From Closterium sp. NIES-65 (taxonomy: Eukaryota > Streptophyta > Zygnematophyceae > Desmidiales > Closteriaceae): a stretch of DNA of 64,000 nt. This document shows, piece after piece, positions 12,173 through 23,900 of this stretch; within the stretch, counting starts at the first letter, position 1; each line of letters opens with the position of its first letter. The position numbers were made by a program, and so were the translations under genes. The stretch spans positions 2,728,001-2,792,000 of the forward strand of contig CANXME010002486.1 of the NCBI GenBank assembly GCA_948144175.1, given 5' to 3'. The notes below the pieces were generated by a model that saw only the letters and a program-made list of their open reading frames with translations, had not been told where the DNA came from and did no database searches.

Positions 12173-13079
12173 CGAGACCGCCGATGACAACCGTGACGAA
12201 GCCGTCTTCTGAAATCGATCCCCCACATCGAAGAAGCTTGTCGCGCAGCTCGCGGCAGCGACTCATATACGCCATTCCCTTCTCGCCTGGTTTCATTTCG
12301 ATTGTTGTCAGCTGCGCCATTAACCGACTTTGGTTTACGCTGTCCGTTGCTTGATACAGGTTCTTCAGGTGATTGTACGCGAGCTCCGCGGAGTTGCCAT
12401 ATCCTCTGTAAGTCCTTATGTTTAGCTGTTGAGTCGGGGTGATGTTCCTCAGTAGTATCGTGTACGCCATCATTGATTGATAGGTGTACTGTTGCTTCTC
12501 ATACTGTGTGCCGTTTATTGGGTATGGCAGGGACCCGTCGAAGAAGCCAAGGATTTGCGCTCCTTCCATCATCAGCTCAAATTCGAACAACCAGGTAAAG
12601 AAGTCCTTCCCGTCGAAAGGTTTTGTCGTTTGCAGTTTTAAAACGTGCGCGAACTGCGACTGAACTTGTAGTGCGTCTAGCGTTCTTTCTTGTCCCGGTG
12701 CAGGTTGTGGTTGCGGCATGAAGCTGACGGAGCCGCGCTGGGGCTCATACGGAGCGAAGGTAGGTTGTTGTTGTTGATTCCCGTGTGCGTAGGATGAGCC
12801 ATCGAGACTCATGGGCGTCGCGTTGTTGTTGTTGTTGCTGCTGTTGTTTGATTGCGCAGGTACTCCTTGCTGATGCTGCTCGTAGAAGGACATGAAGGAG
12901 AAGAACTTCTCCATCATGCTTGGATCGAAGCCCGCGCCTTGGTTTGCGGGTGTTTCGGTAGACCCTGCTGCCGGTCTCGTTGTTGTGCTTTCCTCTGTCT
13001 GTAGGCCAGAGGTAGGAGGTGGAGTAGGAGTAGTACCAGGAGTGCCATTGGAGGAGCTCCTCTCCTTTCTGGTAGACAT
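12173..13079 (-). pseudogene. Copia A gag, N-terminal part (fossil)
   Basis: A minus-strand frame starting at 13079. A Gln/Asn-rich N-terminal third precedes a Copia gag (UBN2-like) region. It stops at the Copia B insertion and its continuation lies at 4446-4849. The distance from the primer site (13122-13136) to the start codon is short, as usual for gag. Confidence 0.85.
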
Positions 13080-13121
13080 GTCTCTTGGTGTAATTGAAGG
13101 AGAAAATAGATTTTACCCTAA

Positions 13122-13136
13122 CCAGCTCTCATACCA
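13122..13136 (-). other. Primer binding site of Copia A
   Basis: On the minus strand this reads TGGTATGAGAGCTGG, directly after the LTR end. It resembles the initiator tRNA-Met complement (TGGTATCAGAGC...) used by most plant Copia elements. Confidence 0.8.
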
Positions 13137-13584
13137 TGTTGGGCTGAAAAGCCCCTTAGGATCTTTAATAGGGTAAATCTCTGGTTAGAGTGATGTGGTA
13201 GCGGAAGCGTTTAATGATGAGACTTTGAACCACCTTGCATTAGTATGTGAGAACAAAATGAGTTGATTATAGCAAACAAGTACAAAGGTTTATATAAGAG
13301 TAGAAGGAATACGAAGAGATATGAATGATAACTGTTTTACTGTTGGCTGTTGCGGTTCGATACAGTGCGACTCGGGCAACTGCTCAATATCGAGTCAGTT
13401 GTGTGTCCTTGCTGTCGCGCTGCTTCTGTCAGGTCAAAGGTCGCTGACCTTTGACTTTCGCGTAACCTCCAGCGGTTACTTCAACCTCCGAGAGTTGACT
13501 CGCTGGTGCCTCGGTATGGAGTACTTCGCTTGTGCCTTAGTGTTTCGACACGACAGGAGCGCTTAACACTGTTTGTTTCCAACA
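13137..13584 (-). repeat. 5' LTR of Copia A
   Basis: A 448-bp LTR, the partner of 201-648. It is bounded on the right by the CATTT target copy (13585-13589). Confidence 0.95.
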
Positions 13585-14967
13585 CATTTATCATCTCAGT
13601 CATTTACATTCACCTTGACCTGAGGTCAACACTTCCGTTGCAACATTACCTGCGAACAACCTTAAGCCGATCCCTGGCTAAGTCTTGTTTAGGATTGTAA
13701 CATAGACAAATATCGAGAATGCGATTTACAAAATGTCGATGCAACGAAAGTGACAAAATTTAGTAAGGGCGAATCCCAGCCAGGCGGGGACGTCAGTTGA
13801 AGATGGCTCGGAAATGTGGCGATTGGTGCGGGGGCGACTCTGGAGTGGTGTGGTGTGGGATTGTAGGCCGAACAAAACTGATGCATTGGCCCTTGTTCGC
13901 CATCGCTAAGAACCGATTCCTGTAATAATTACTTATACTGATGCTATAGTGAGTGCTCTATTTTTAATTATTCTTCATGAAGTCTGAAATTGTTTTGGAA
14001 GGGACAAATCTTGGTCTTTATGGTATGGTTTAAGAATAATCGAATGATAGTATGATAATGAGCGGTCATATCTATGCATTTTGGCAGTTTTAGCTACTGA
14101 TTTGCACTCGTGGTGATTTGGAAAGATTTAATTGTCATTTTGTGCGATGCACATATCCTTTTGGATAAGTTTACAAAGGGTTGTTTGAACAAAGTAGTTA
14201 TATATTCTGAGAACAAAAAGGAGCGTATTAAGTGGTTCACAAACCATGGGACGCTTACAGGTGTTCTAAGGTGTAATTTCGACCATTTACGGAGGCTTTT
14301 TTCAGCGCGTATTCTTCGAGGGGCTCGCTTCGCTTCAGATGACGTTCACAGCAAGTTCCCCCAACAGCCTCGTTAATCTTCCATTCAGTAGTCTTCGGTA
14401 ACATTCGGTAGTTTCAAATCGAGTGCATTTCAGTCCCGCGCACTCATAACTTGTGTTTGATTTCAGATCCCACACATGCTTGTTCACAAGGTCCTCCCGC
14501 CTTTTTCCTCTTGAAATATCTTCTCTTGGCTTCATGCCGGTCGCACCGCCATCCATTCTGGCGCCTATCCGGACCTAGCAGCTGCCGTAGTGGCCGGCGC
14601 GCGCCATACAGTGCGCGCTGCAGCACTCCTCCACGCTGCTCGCCGCGCCACCTCACGCGCCATCCTGCTACCCCCGCGCCCTTCGCCAACCGCTCACACA
14701 AACGGGCGGCGTCGCCGCAAGCGGTAGATCTGGCGCACCTGCCAATCTGGTGCGCTCGCTCGGCTCACGCGCTCATTTTTCGGGCTGCACAACGTGACCG
14801 CTCCGCCGCACTCGTCTCTTCCTCGCTCGACGGACGACAAGCGACAGACGACGGAAGGGCGACCCGTGCAGCGATAGGGAGAGGGAGAGAGGAGAGAGTG
14901 AGGAGGGTGTGACCGGGGGGAAGAAGGGGGACTGCGGGGAGAGAGAGTGGGCAGCAGCGGCGGCGGC
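13585..14967. promoter_or_regulatory. Upstream region of the transporter gene
   Basis: 1.4 kb between Copia A and the transporter start codon. The first 850 bp are AT-rich with no gene seen. The last 500 bp rise sharply in GC, and a GA-rich stretch (14873-14905) lies just before the start codon, which fits a plant 5' leader. No TATA box was clear. The promoter role is inferred from position only. Confidence 0.4.
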
Positions 14968-17900
14968 ATGGAGGTGTTTTTCTGGGCGGTGTTCGGCGCG
15001 CTGGTGGTGCTGTGCGCGGGGCTGGAGGGCAGCAAGGGGCAGCGCGACAAGCTGCAGACGTCGCCCGCCTTCGAGTCCTTCAAGAACAACTACCTCCTCG
15101 TCTACTCGCTCATGATGGGTACGGGTTATAACGAGCATCATTATGATGCCTAGGGCTATAACGAGTGTTCGTGATGATGGCGTGGATGAAATGAGGCATA
15201 TTTGTGTGTTCTGAACAATTCTGCCCCTATCTCTTCGTCGACCTCTCTTCGTCGACCTCTCTTCGTCGCCCCTATCTCTTCGTCGCCCCTATCTCTTCGT
15301 CGACCTCTCTTCGTCGACCTCTCTTCGTCGACCTCTCCTCGCATTGCCTTGCTTCCAATCCATTGGCCGTTCTTGCATTGCCATCGCCTTCTTGCATCCA
15401 TCCGTCAAGGCTGCTCTCGCCATCCTCCTTCCACCATGCACCCTGCTGCCGTGGCAGCGGGCGACTGGTTGCAGGGGCCGTACGTGTACGCGCTGTATCA
15501 GCACTACGGGTACGACAAGGGCGACATCGGCCGCCTCTTCATCGCGGGCTTCGGCTCCTCCATGGTCTTCGGCACCATCGTCGGCTCGCTGGCCGATAAG
15601 CAGTGAGCATGCTGCATTTGGCAGGCGTTACCGAGCGAGCCTGTGCAAAGGTCATGTGTCACATCACTAGACTGTACTTGCGGGGTTGTGCCTTGCACTC
15701 TCACTGCCCCTCCCTCTTCCCTCTTGCTCCCTCGAACGGTCCTTGTATTCATTATAGGATATTACAAGGTAGATGCAAACACATGCAAGACAAACATACC
15801 ACCTTCTACCCACCCCAGCATCAACTACCCCCCCCCCACCCCCCCCCCCCCCCGCCCCCTCTTGCTCCCTCTCTCTCTGACGTTCTCACTCGCACACGCG
15901 CACACAATCACATGCCCTCCCCCTCCCCCTCCCCTCCCCCGCACGTGCATGGCTGGCCGGTGGGCAGTGGGCGGCGGCGCGCATCACTGACATACTGTGG
16001 GGTGTACGTGCTGTCGTGCCTCACCAAGCACTCGCCCGACTACCGCCTGCTCATGCTGGGCCGCGTGCTGGGCGGCATCGCCACCTCGCTGCTCTTCTCC
16101 GCCTTCGAGAGCTGGCTCGTGGCGGAGCACTTCAAGGTACAGCAAGTCGGGTTTTGGTCTTGTGCTCTTTTCGGTCCGCCACATGCAAGCCTGGCTGCAC
16201 CACCCACCCGTTCTGCCACTCTGTACAGCCCATTTCGTGTCTCTTCTCCGTCCCCTCCCATGCGCCCTTCCTCCCCGTCCCTCCCAGCGCGGCTTTGAGG
16301 CGCAGTGGCTGTCGGTGACGTTTTCGTCGGCCATCTGGCTGGGCAACGGGCTCATCGCCATCCTCTCAGGGCTGCTCGCCAACTCGCTCGTCACGTCGCT
16401 GGCGCTGGGCCCCGTGGCCCCCTTTGACGCCGCTGCGCTCGTGCTGCTGCTGGGCGGCGCCATCATCACAGCCACATGGCCGGAGAACTACGGCGACAGC
16501 ACCGACTCCAAGGGGCTGCTCGCCCAGTTCCACGCCGCCGCCTCCGCCATCGCCTCAGGTGGGCTGCCATCGCCTCAGGTGGGCTGCCATCGCCTCAGGT
16601 GGGCTGCCATCGCCTCAGGTGGGCTGCCATCGCCTCAGGTGGGCTGCCATCGCCTCAGGTGGGCTGCCATCGCCTCAGGTGGGCTGCCATCGCCTCAGGT
16701 GGGCTGCCATCGCCCCAGGGGGGATGGGGAGGGGGTAAGGACGACGTAGCTACTCAATGGAACAGCGAGCATACGTGCGAGCGAGATGGTGGAGAAAGGT
16801 GAAGATGCGGCCTCGAGACATGGAGCTTGCAGGATGTGGCTGAGAGGAGAGGGGAGGATGAAGAGAAAGTCGTTGGTGTGGGAAATTGAGGTAGAGCATA
16901 TAGAGCTCACGGTTCTTTCATGAAATCACTTGTGAGTTGAGCAGGTCAGGATGGGCTGGAAGTTGAAGGCCATTCTCAATACGATTGGTTGGAGGTTTGG
17001 GAGTCTGGTCAGAATGTTTGGGATAGTGTTGTAACATCCAACCCACCAAAACTAGAACAAGCTAAACTATAAAAGTACGATCCCTTTTCACGCACACGGC
17101 GATGCAAACTCCAAGGCCGCCATGGCGGTCACCAGGAGCTTTACACGTGCCAATGTCCCTCGATTTCTTATCAGTTCTTAAATCTGAGTCTAGATTCGTA
17201 CTCCTTAAGACAATAGGAAGCCGATGGTACACTTTTAATGTTCAAAACACGAACATTGATCATTTGGCCTTATTGTCAGGCACTCTCCAGGCTCTTTTTG
17301 ACAATGGTATCTCAAGGGAACGCGATGGCACCAAGGTTGCTACGGTGGCTATTTCCAAGGTTTTTTCCTCTATGGCACATCGCAAGGCTTCACATTACTA
17401 CTTATTCAAGCACTGGTGGTGGGACAAACACAAGTTTTGGCGGAGGTTGCTGGTTCACTACCCTCACTATCTGTCATCCTCGGCTGGTTTTCTTTCCGTC
17501 TCACGCTTTATCATCATGGCTCCGCCAGAAGGCTCTTCTGCGATCATTGCTCCGGGTGCTGGTCCTCAGGGGAGGAAGCCTGCGGAGGTTCGTCCTGAAC
17601 CTGTCACCCCCAAGACTCTTTTCAATGGCGCGACAGCTCCGCGTGGTGCCGATGAGATCAACGCTTTGTCTGAGCGCACGTCGGCGTTGCGCATTAATGA
17701 CCTGCCAGTCGAAGGCGGGGTCAACGGCGCTGAGGTCAACAAGCCAGTGGCGAACACGTCGGACAAGGGAAACGCAAAGATCCAGGATTTGGAGGATGAC
17801 GGTGGCTACCTCAGCGATGACCCGGATGAGTGTCAAGATCCGGTGGTACTTAACGAGATCGCGGCACAAGCGGGGGTCGCCATCACCCTGCTTGTCCCCT

Positions 17901-20900
17901 TTGCTTGGAGCAAGGAGATCCCGCGCATCATTGTCACCGTCAACCATCTGCTGTCACTGTGGGGCAAGCACATGTCGGGGAACGTTTGCAAGACAACGAG
18001 GTGTCAGAAGCTCACGCCAACATTCCTCTCCAAGCAGCACTTCGGGCGTGTTGAGGTGGTTTTCCTGCAAGAGGCCGATGCGGTTTTCATGAGGAGCAGA
18101 GAGATCGAACACTACACGACGAACGACAAGAAGCTCGTCCTGGGGTGGCAATACCCGGAAAACAAGGAATACCTGAGAGAACGCGCGTCTCACCCGGAGG
18201 CGATTGAAGTGCTGCTTAAGGGGGTGCCGGCGGTGATCTCACCGGCAATGATCATGAAGAATCTGGTGACTGCGATGCTGGTGAAGCAGGGTCGTACGGC
18301 ATTCCTTGACGGTTCTGCTTTCCACCGCGTACTGGATCCGGCGTCAGGATCGGACACAGACATGATAAAAGGGCTTGTTTTCAGGCACCTGGGGTATAAG
18401 TACAAATGGTGGCACAAGGTCACTGACCGTGTTCATGGTATCGAGCTGCTGGTGTCGTTCCCTGCGCTCACATGCGGTTTCTGCAGCGGAATGCACATGT
18501 CGTGTTTTCATCACAATTATGTTACAGAGAGGCAAAACAACATTGGGAACTGGAGTCTGACGCTGCTTCGCGCCCATGAGTTCAATGGTAATCACCCCCG
18601 CTTTCACCTTGTTTTCAGGCGGTCGCAGCAACGGGCCTCCACGCTTACTTCTGTGTCATCCTCCCCCCGAGCAGCTGCCTCTTTGAAGATTACGCCGGCG
18701 GTGAAGACCCTGTTGGCGGATCCGGCAATGGCATTTACTTCTACGGGTGGAGTCTGGGAGGAGTGGGTGTGTGCTCAAGAGGAGTGTGGGAAGGCCCATG
18801 GTACCAGCTTCGAGACGGCAGTGGAGCACGTCCAGACGATTCGTCACGGCACCGGGTTGCTCAAGGCAGGAGCGGCAACGCGTGTGAGCATGGGGAAGCA
18901 GAACGTGGCTCAGGTCTGGAAGGAGTTTGGGCTGTGATTGGTCGGTCGGGAGGGTGGCTGCTTCGGAGATTATCAGCGCCAGGAACGTTAACACGGAAAG
19001 AGGAGGGGAGGTTGTCTTTCTCAGCCACGTTACGAGGGGTGGCAGTTGCAATACCGGTCGTAGCTCTCATGTGCTGTACTGTGACTAGTAAAGCCCGTGG
19101 ATGCGAGGGGCTCCCCAGCAAGGGGTTTAATGAGTAACATACCGAATCTCACCATCTGCGGGGTCAATGTGAACGGCCTTGGCAGCAGCGGCAAACGAAC
19201 TAAGAACCGGCGATGGCTGCGAACAACAGCAGACATAATGGTGCTTTCCGACAGAAGGATTAAGGGGGATCATAATTTCTGGAGCGAGATCAAACCGAAA
19301 GTGTGGGCTGCGGTCGGTCCGAGTCAAGCGGCAGGCGGAGTGGCAATCGTGTCGTGTAGAAGGAATATTCGCTTCACAGAAGTCACCCCGGACCCCTCTG
19401 GAAGGGTGTTGGGTGTGACGGTGGAAGGAGGGGAGGGACCTTTCAGGCTGGTCGCGGCTTATCTCCCTGCACAGGCGTGTAACAGGGCGAAGTTTTACAG
19501 GGAACAGCTCGAGCCTTTCATTCAGCTTCAGCCGCAGTCATCGCACCTGGTGGTAGTGGGCGATCTCAACATGATCGCTGACCCGGATTTGGACAAGTCG
19601 CCTGGAGCGGGTTCGGGGAGGGAGAACCAGCGCTTCATTGAGATGTGGCAAGGGCATGACCTTCGTGACGCTATCCGTGTGCTGCACCCCACGGACAAGG
19701 AGTATACCTTCAGGGTGGCTGCCACACTGTCAAAGTCGCGCATTGACAGGGCACTGATGTCGGCGTCGCTGCTAGGTAACCTCGAGGAGGCCCGACATGT
19801 AGAGGTTCCGCGCAAACTTTCCGACCACTGGTTCGCGATCAAGTTACGGCTGAAGTTCGCCTCAGCACGCATATGGCCCGGGGCTCTGGAGGTTCCACGC
19901 AACAAGGAGGAAAAAGAAGGGGGTGAGGAAAACCATTAAGGGGGTTGTGGACTCGCTAGACAAGGCAGGAAGGGAGCCGCTGGAGCGCTTGTTATCCAGA
20001 CTGACGGCGGCTCTAAGGGCGCATGACAAAGAGGAACGAAAGAGGGTGACGGCAACGCAGTTGCACTTGACGGAGGAGGTGGAGAGGATGCGGCACCTGG
20101 TCATGGGGGGGCCGACAGACGATCAGACTTTGGCGCGGTTGCTGACCAAGGAAGAACAGTTAGAAGCCTACCGGGAAAATGAGCGGGAGTTCTTCGCGGG
20201 GCTTACGACGGAGCTGCAGGGGGAAATCTCATCGCCGTACCTGTCGGCGAAGGTGAAGATGCGAAAAGAGCGGACTCTGATAGAAGAGGTGGTTTTCAAC
20301 GGTGAAAGGCACAGAGGCTCACAGGCGGTGCTCAAGGCGGCGTCGTTGTACTTCGAGGAGGCTTTCAGGGAGGTGCAGATGGAACCTCAGCTGGCATGCA
20401 CGGATTTCGCGGTGGACAGAGTTTTACCAGCGGCGGCGGAAGCGGTGGTCAGGCTCGGGGCCCCGTGGGCAGAGCCGGAGGTCAAAGCAGCACTCAAGGG
20501 TTTACCGAGAGGGAAGTCACCGGGGCAGGATGAACTCCCCGCGGAACTTTTCGTGTCTCACTGGGACCTGTTAGGAGGGTGTTTCATGGAGTTCGTAAGG
20601 AATTTCGAGAAGACGGGCTTGCTGCAGGAATCACTGACGACAGCGGTGACGGTTTTGTTGCACAAGAAGGGGGATAAAGACCGGCTAACAAATTACAGAC
20701 CAATTCTCCTCACCACAGTCTACAAGGTGCTGGCGAAGGTTATGGTGAACAGGATCAAAAAGGAGCTACACCATGTCATCTCCAAGGAGCAGCACGGGTT
20801 CGTACCAGGGCGCAGTCTGGCGGATGCTGTGTCGGTGGTAGCAGACGCGATTGAAGCGGCAGACAATGATGGCGAGGACTGGTACCTCTTGCTCGTGGAC

Positions 20901-23900
20901 TTCCAGAAAGCCTACGACACGGTGTCGCGGCCTTTCCTCTTCCGTACGTTGGAGAAGCTCGGGCTGCCTGCAAATTTCATCAAGTGGGCGGAAGGTCTAC
21001 ACCGGGGGTCAGGGACGAGAATCGCGATTAACGGCTGGTGCGGGGAAAAAGTGGAGATGGAGCGGGTGGTGAGGCAGGGGTGCCCATTAGCTCCCTACCT
21101 TTTCCTCTGCGCTTTGGAGCCACTTTGTGCGGAGATCGCGAGGAGAGGCTTGGGGGTCGGGACAGATGGGGCGAGTCCGATCTCGTATGTGGGGTACGCG
21201 GACGACACTTCCCTAATCCTTCGGGGGGCCGATCAGATCCGCTCGGCGGCGGCAGCGCTGGAGTGGTTCGGCGAACTGTCTGGCCTGCGCATTAACCAAG
21301 ATAAGTCGATCATCATGCCGATGGGGAGGAACAAAGGCAAGACGTCATTGCCCGGGGTGACTTACAAGTGGGCGGAAGACGGGGTTCCTGAGCGGCTACT
21401 GGGGGTGTGGATAACACCAGACGGCAACGCAGCTCCGTCCTGGGAGAAAGCGTGGGAGAGGGGGAGGAAGGAATTAATCAAGTGGGAGAACCAGCATCTG
21501 CTGACGGCGGCAAGGGTGACAACAGCTATATCATGCCGATTCTCCTCTTCCAGGCTCAGATTTATCCGCCGCCAGAGGAGCTGTGGGCGAAAATCCGCAA
21601 AACATGCGATAACTACATTTCCAAAGGCCAGGCGACTGCGGAGAAAATTTTCGTTCTGTGGAGTGGGGAACTGGCCCGACTGCCGAAGAAGGAAGGCGGC
21701 TCATCGACCCGAAAGCCAGACTGGACAGCATGGCAATTCGCACGGTGGGGAAGTACCTGACAGAGCAGGACGCCACCAAGAGGTGGTTGACTGAGAAGGC
21801 GGCAGCAATGGCGCAAGGGGTGGCGACCCTTTTCGCTCACAAGTCGGCTGGCAACCACTGGGAGAAGGGGAACCAAAGGTGGAAGGCGATCGCAGTAATC
21901 TTCTGGGAGTCGCCCTTTGCGGAGCTCCCGGCGCCGACGAACGGTTGGGAGGTCGAATGGGAACTGCTCAGTTTCAACCGGCGCATCATGTTCCGAGGGG
22001 GGAGCCCTTTCGGGAACCGGAAAGGAGCGGCAGGTATTCTGAAAAGCAGGCTGGGGGATTTGCTACAGACCAAAGAGGATGGGAGCAGACCAAAGAGGAT
22101 GGGAGCAGACCAAAGAGGATGGGAGCAGACCAAAGAGGATGGGAGCAGAGAAGTCAAAGACATCGGGGCACTAAGGATACTTTTCGGTAGTGTGGCGACG
22201 GCAAGGTGGGCAAAGAAGGCGTCTGAGGCAATGCCGGCGGAGTGGAAGGAGATGTTGGCAACGCCGAAATCGGCGGAAGCAGTGACGGCAGCAGCGAAAG
22301 TGGTGAGAACAGTCCTGGCGCGCACGCAGGAATTTCTCTACTGGACGGTACGGGGCGTCAAGAACGGAGAGGTGGCGACAGACCATTTAGACTGCTCGGA
22401 CGGAATAAGCCTGGTGGCGCCACAGAGGCCGTACGCGGTCTCATTCCCCGTCAGGAGCGTGACGCCTGTGGCGGTTAAAGGGGGCAAGGTACTCGGGGCT
22501 ATGGGGGAGGCGAAGGTTAAGCTCTGCCAGACCGCACTGGTAGAAGATAGCCTGAGGCGGCTGCGCCGAAGGTAATCAGGAAGGCGCTCGTGGGGCCAAA
22601 AACAGAGTCAAGGAGGAGGCATGAGTGGGAAGAAGAGTGGGGGAAGAAAATAGATTGGAAGGCGGTGAGGGAGAGGAGGGACTCACTGGTGATCCCTTAC
22701 AGGGCGCGTGATGTGGTGCTGCGGATGCACAGTAAGAACCTGCAGGTGGGGGGGAGACTGGTTTTCCTGGGCCCCAGGGGCTGCTGCCCGCACTGCGGAG
22801 AGCCAGAAACCCTCGACCACTGCATGCTCACTTGCCCAGTTATACAGCCGGTGATTGGCGCGCTACTAAACTCACTGAGGATGATGGACCCCGCGGATCA
22901 GACACGCTCATTGGGGGACATGCTCTTTCGGGAAGGGGCCACGAAGTCCGGTTTTCCGGGGGCAACATTGACAGCAGTGACGATGCGAAGAATTCGGTTG
23001 GCCAGAGTGGATGGGGTGTACAGGAAGGAGAAATTCCAGCGGAGAAAGGTGGCGCGGGCGGCAATCTACGATTTCATGCGGCATGCAAGACTCTACAGAG
23101 CGGAAAAGCTGAGGAAGGCAGGGGGAGGCAATGGCCAGGGGGAGGCAATGGCCAGGGGGAGGCAATGGCCAGGGGGAGGCAATGGCCAGGGGCAGCCACG
23201 GGACCCTTGGGGCGGCCTGGCAGGGGACGAGCGTGCGGCGATAGCGAGGATATGTGAAGCAGGTGATCAAGCCACGTGGAAGATCGACTTCCTTTCCATC
23301 TGGCAAAACCCCAAGACTTTCCACCGCCCACCGTAGACATGTACAGGGGGGAGGCTCCCGGGTTTCGGCTAAGGGTCGCCATGTCCCTCCAGAATCCAGT
23401 TACGACTGTGAATGTATTTGCATTGTATAGTGCAGACTCATTCAAAAAAAAAAAAAAAAAAAAAAAAGTTTATAAAAGTACAATACAATCACTGTCATGC
23501 GAGATGGGATTGTATTTCCAAACGATTGGAGTGCTGGCAACGAGCCAGTGCTCAGCGGCAGAAAGTTATGGGCATGGCCCAGTGTATACGCATGAGCAAG
23601 GGTCGGGCCCAGCAGGATGTGAAGTACAGTTGAAGTGACCAGCAATGTATTCAAGTCGTGTTCCATACTCTTCTCGATGTGAAATATGAGTGCACGGCAG
23701 ACACGGCTTAGCTGAGCCGGCAGCATTCCGCGCTGGTCCGCGACTGAGGTGGCTTGTGCCTGGCTGGCTAGCCAGCGGGCAGCCCGCGGTGGGAAGACTC
23801 AACACGCTGTCGGGCTGGCCTCTGTCCTAACCTGGGCGCTGAGCATGACAGGATTGGGGGAGTTGGGATGGTAACAGGGAGGAGCGCACAGTGCGTCATA

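Larger units (their letters stand above)
201..13584 (-). mobile_element. Copia LTR retrotransposon, family A, with Copia B nested inside
   Basis: The element lies on the minus strand. It is bounded by two 448-bp direct repeats (TG...CA) and a perfect 5-bp target duplication, CATTT, at 196-200 and 13585-13589. Beside the right LTR is a primer site complementary to initiator tRNA-Met, and beside the left LTR a purine tract. Parts in element order are gag with a CCHC zinc knuckle, protease, integrase, reverse transcriptase and RNase H, which is the Copia order. The two LTRs differ at about 12 of 448 positions by eye, about 2.7%, so the insertion is fairly recent. It is a fossil: gag is split by another Copia (4850-12172) and the coding part has roughly four or five further breaks. 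Confidence 0.95.
19130..23336 (+). pseudogene. LINE ORF2: endonuclease, reverse transcriptase, zinc-binding tail
   Basis: An APE-type endonuclease starts at MSNIPNLTICGVNVNG (19130) and shows GDLN (about 19559) and SDHW (about 19820) catalytic motifs. The frame closes at 19939 and the reverse transcriptase continues in another frame from about 19923, with HGFVPGRS, the QGCPLAPYLF block (about 21076) and YADD (about 21197). Further frame changes occur between about 21500 and 21700 and near 22580. The tail has a Cys/His cluster, CCPHCGEPETLDHCMLTCP (about 22783-22839), of the reverse-transcriptase zinc-binding type. At least four frame changes make the copy inactive unless some are assembly errors in A/G-rich runs. 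Confidence 0.85.
17079..23467 (+). mobile_element. Full-length L1-like LINE in transporter intron 4
   Basis: A 6.4-kb non-LTR retrotransposon in the same orientation as the host gene. The 11-bp target duplication TATAAAAGTAC is at 17068-17078 and 23471-23481. It ends in a 24-nt A tract (23444-23467). ORF1 (17102-18937) is followed by ORF2 with an AP-type endonuclease, reverse transcriptase and a C-terminal zinc-binding domain, an L1-like arrangement. ORF2 has several frame changes, so the copy is probably dead, but its ends and TSD are intact, so it is not ancient. It adds about 82% of the length of intron 4. Confidence 0.93.

Noticed and set aside
16546-16720. CRISPR-like array
   Set aside because: Units are contiguous 20-bp tandem repeats with no spacers, within a eukaryotic gene.
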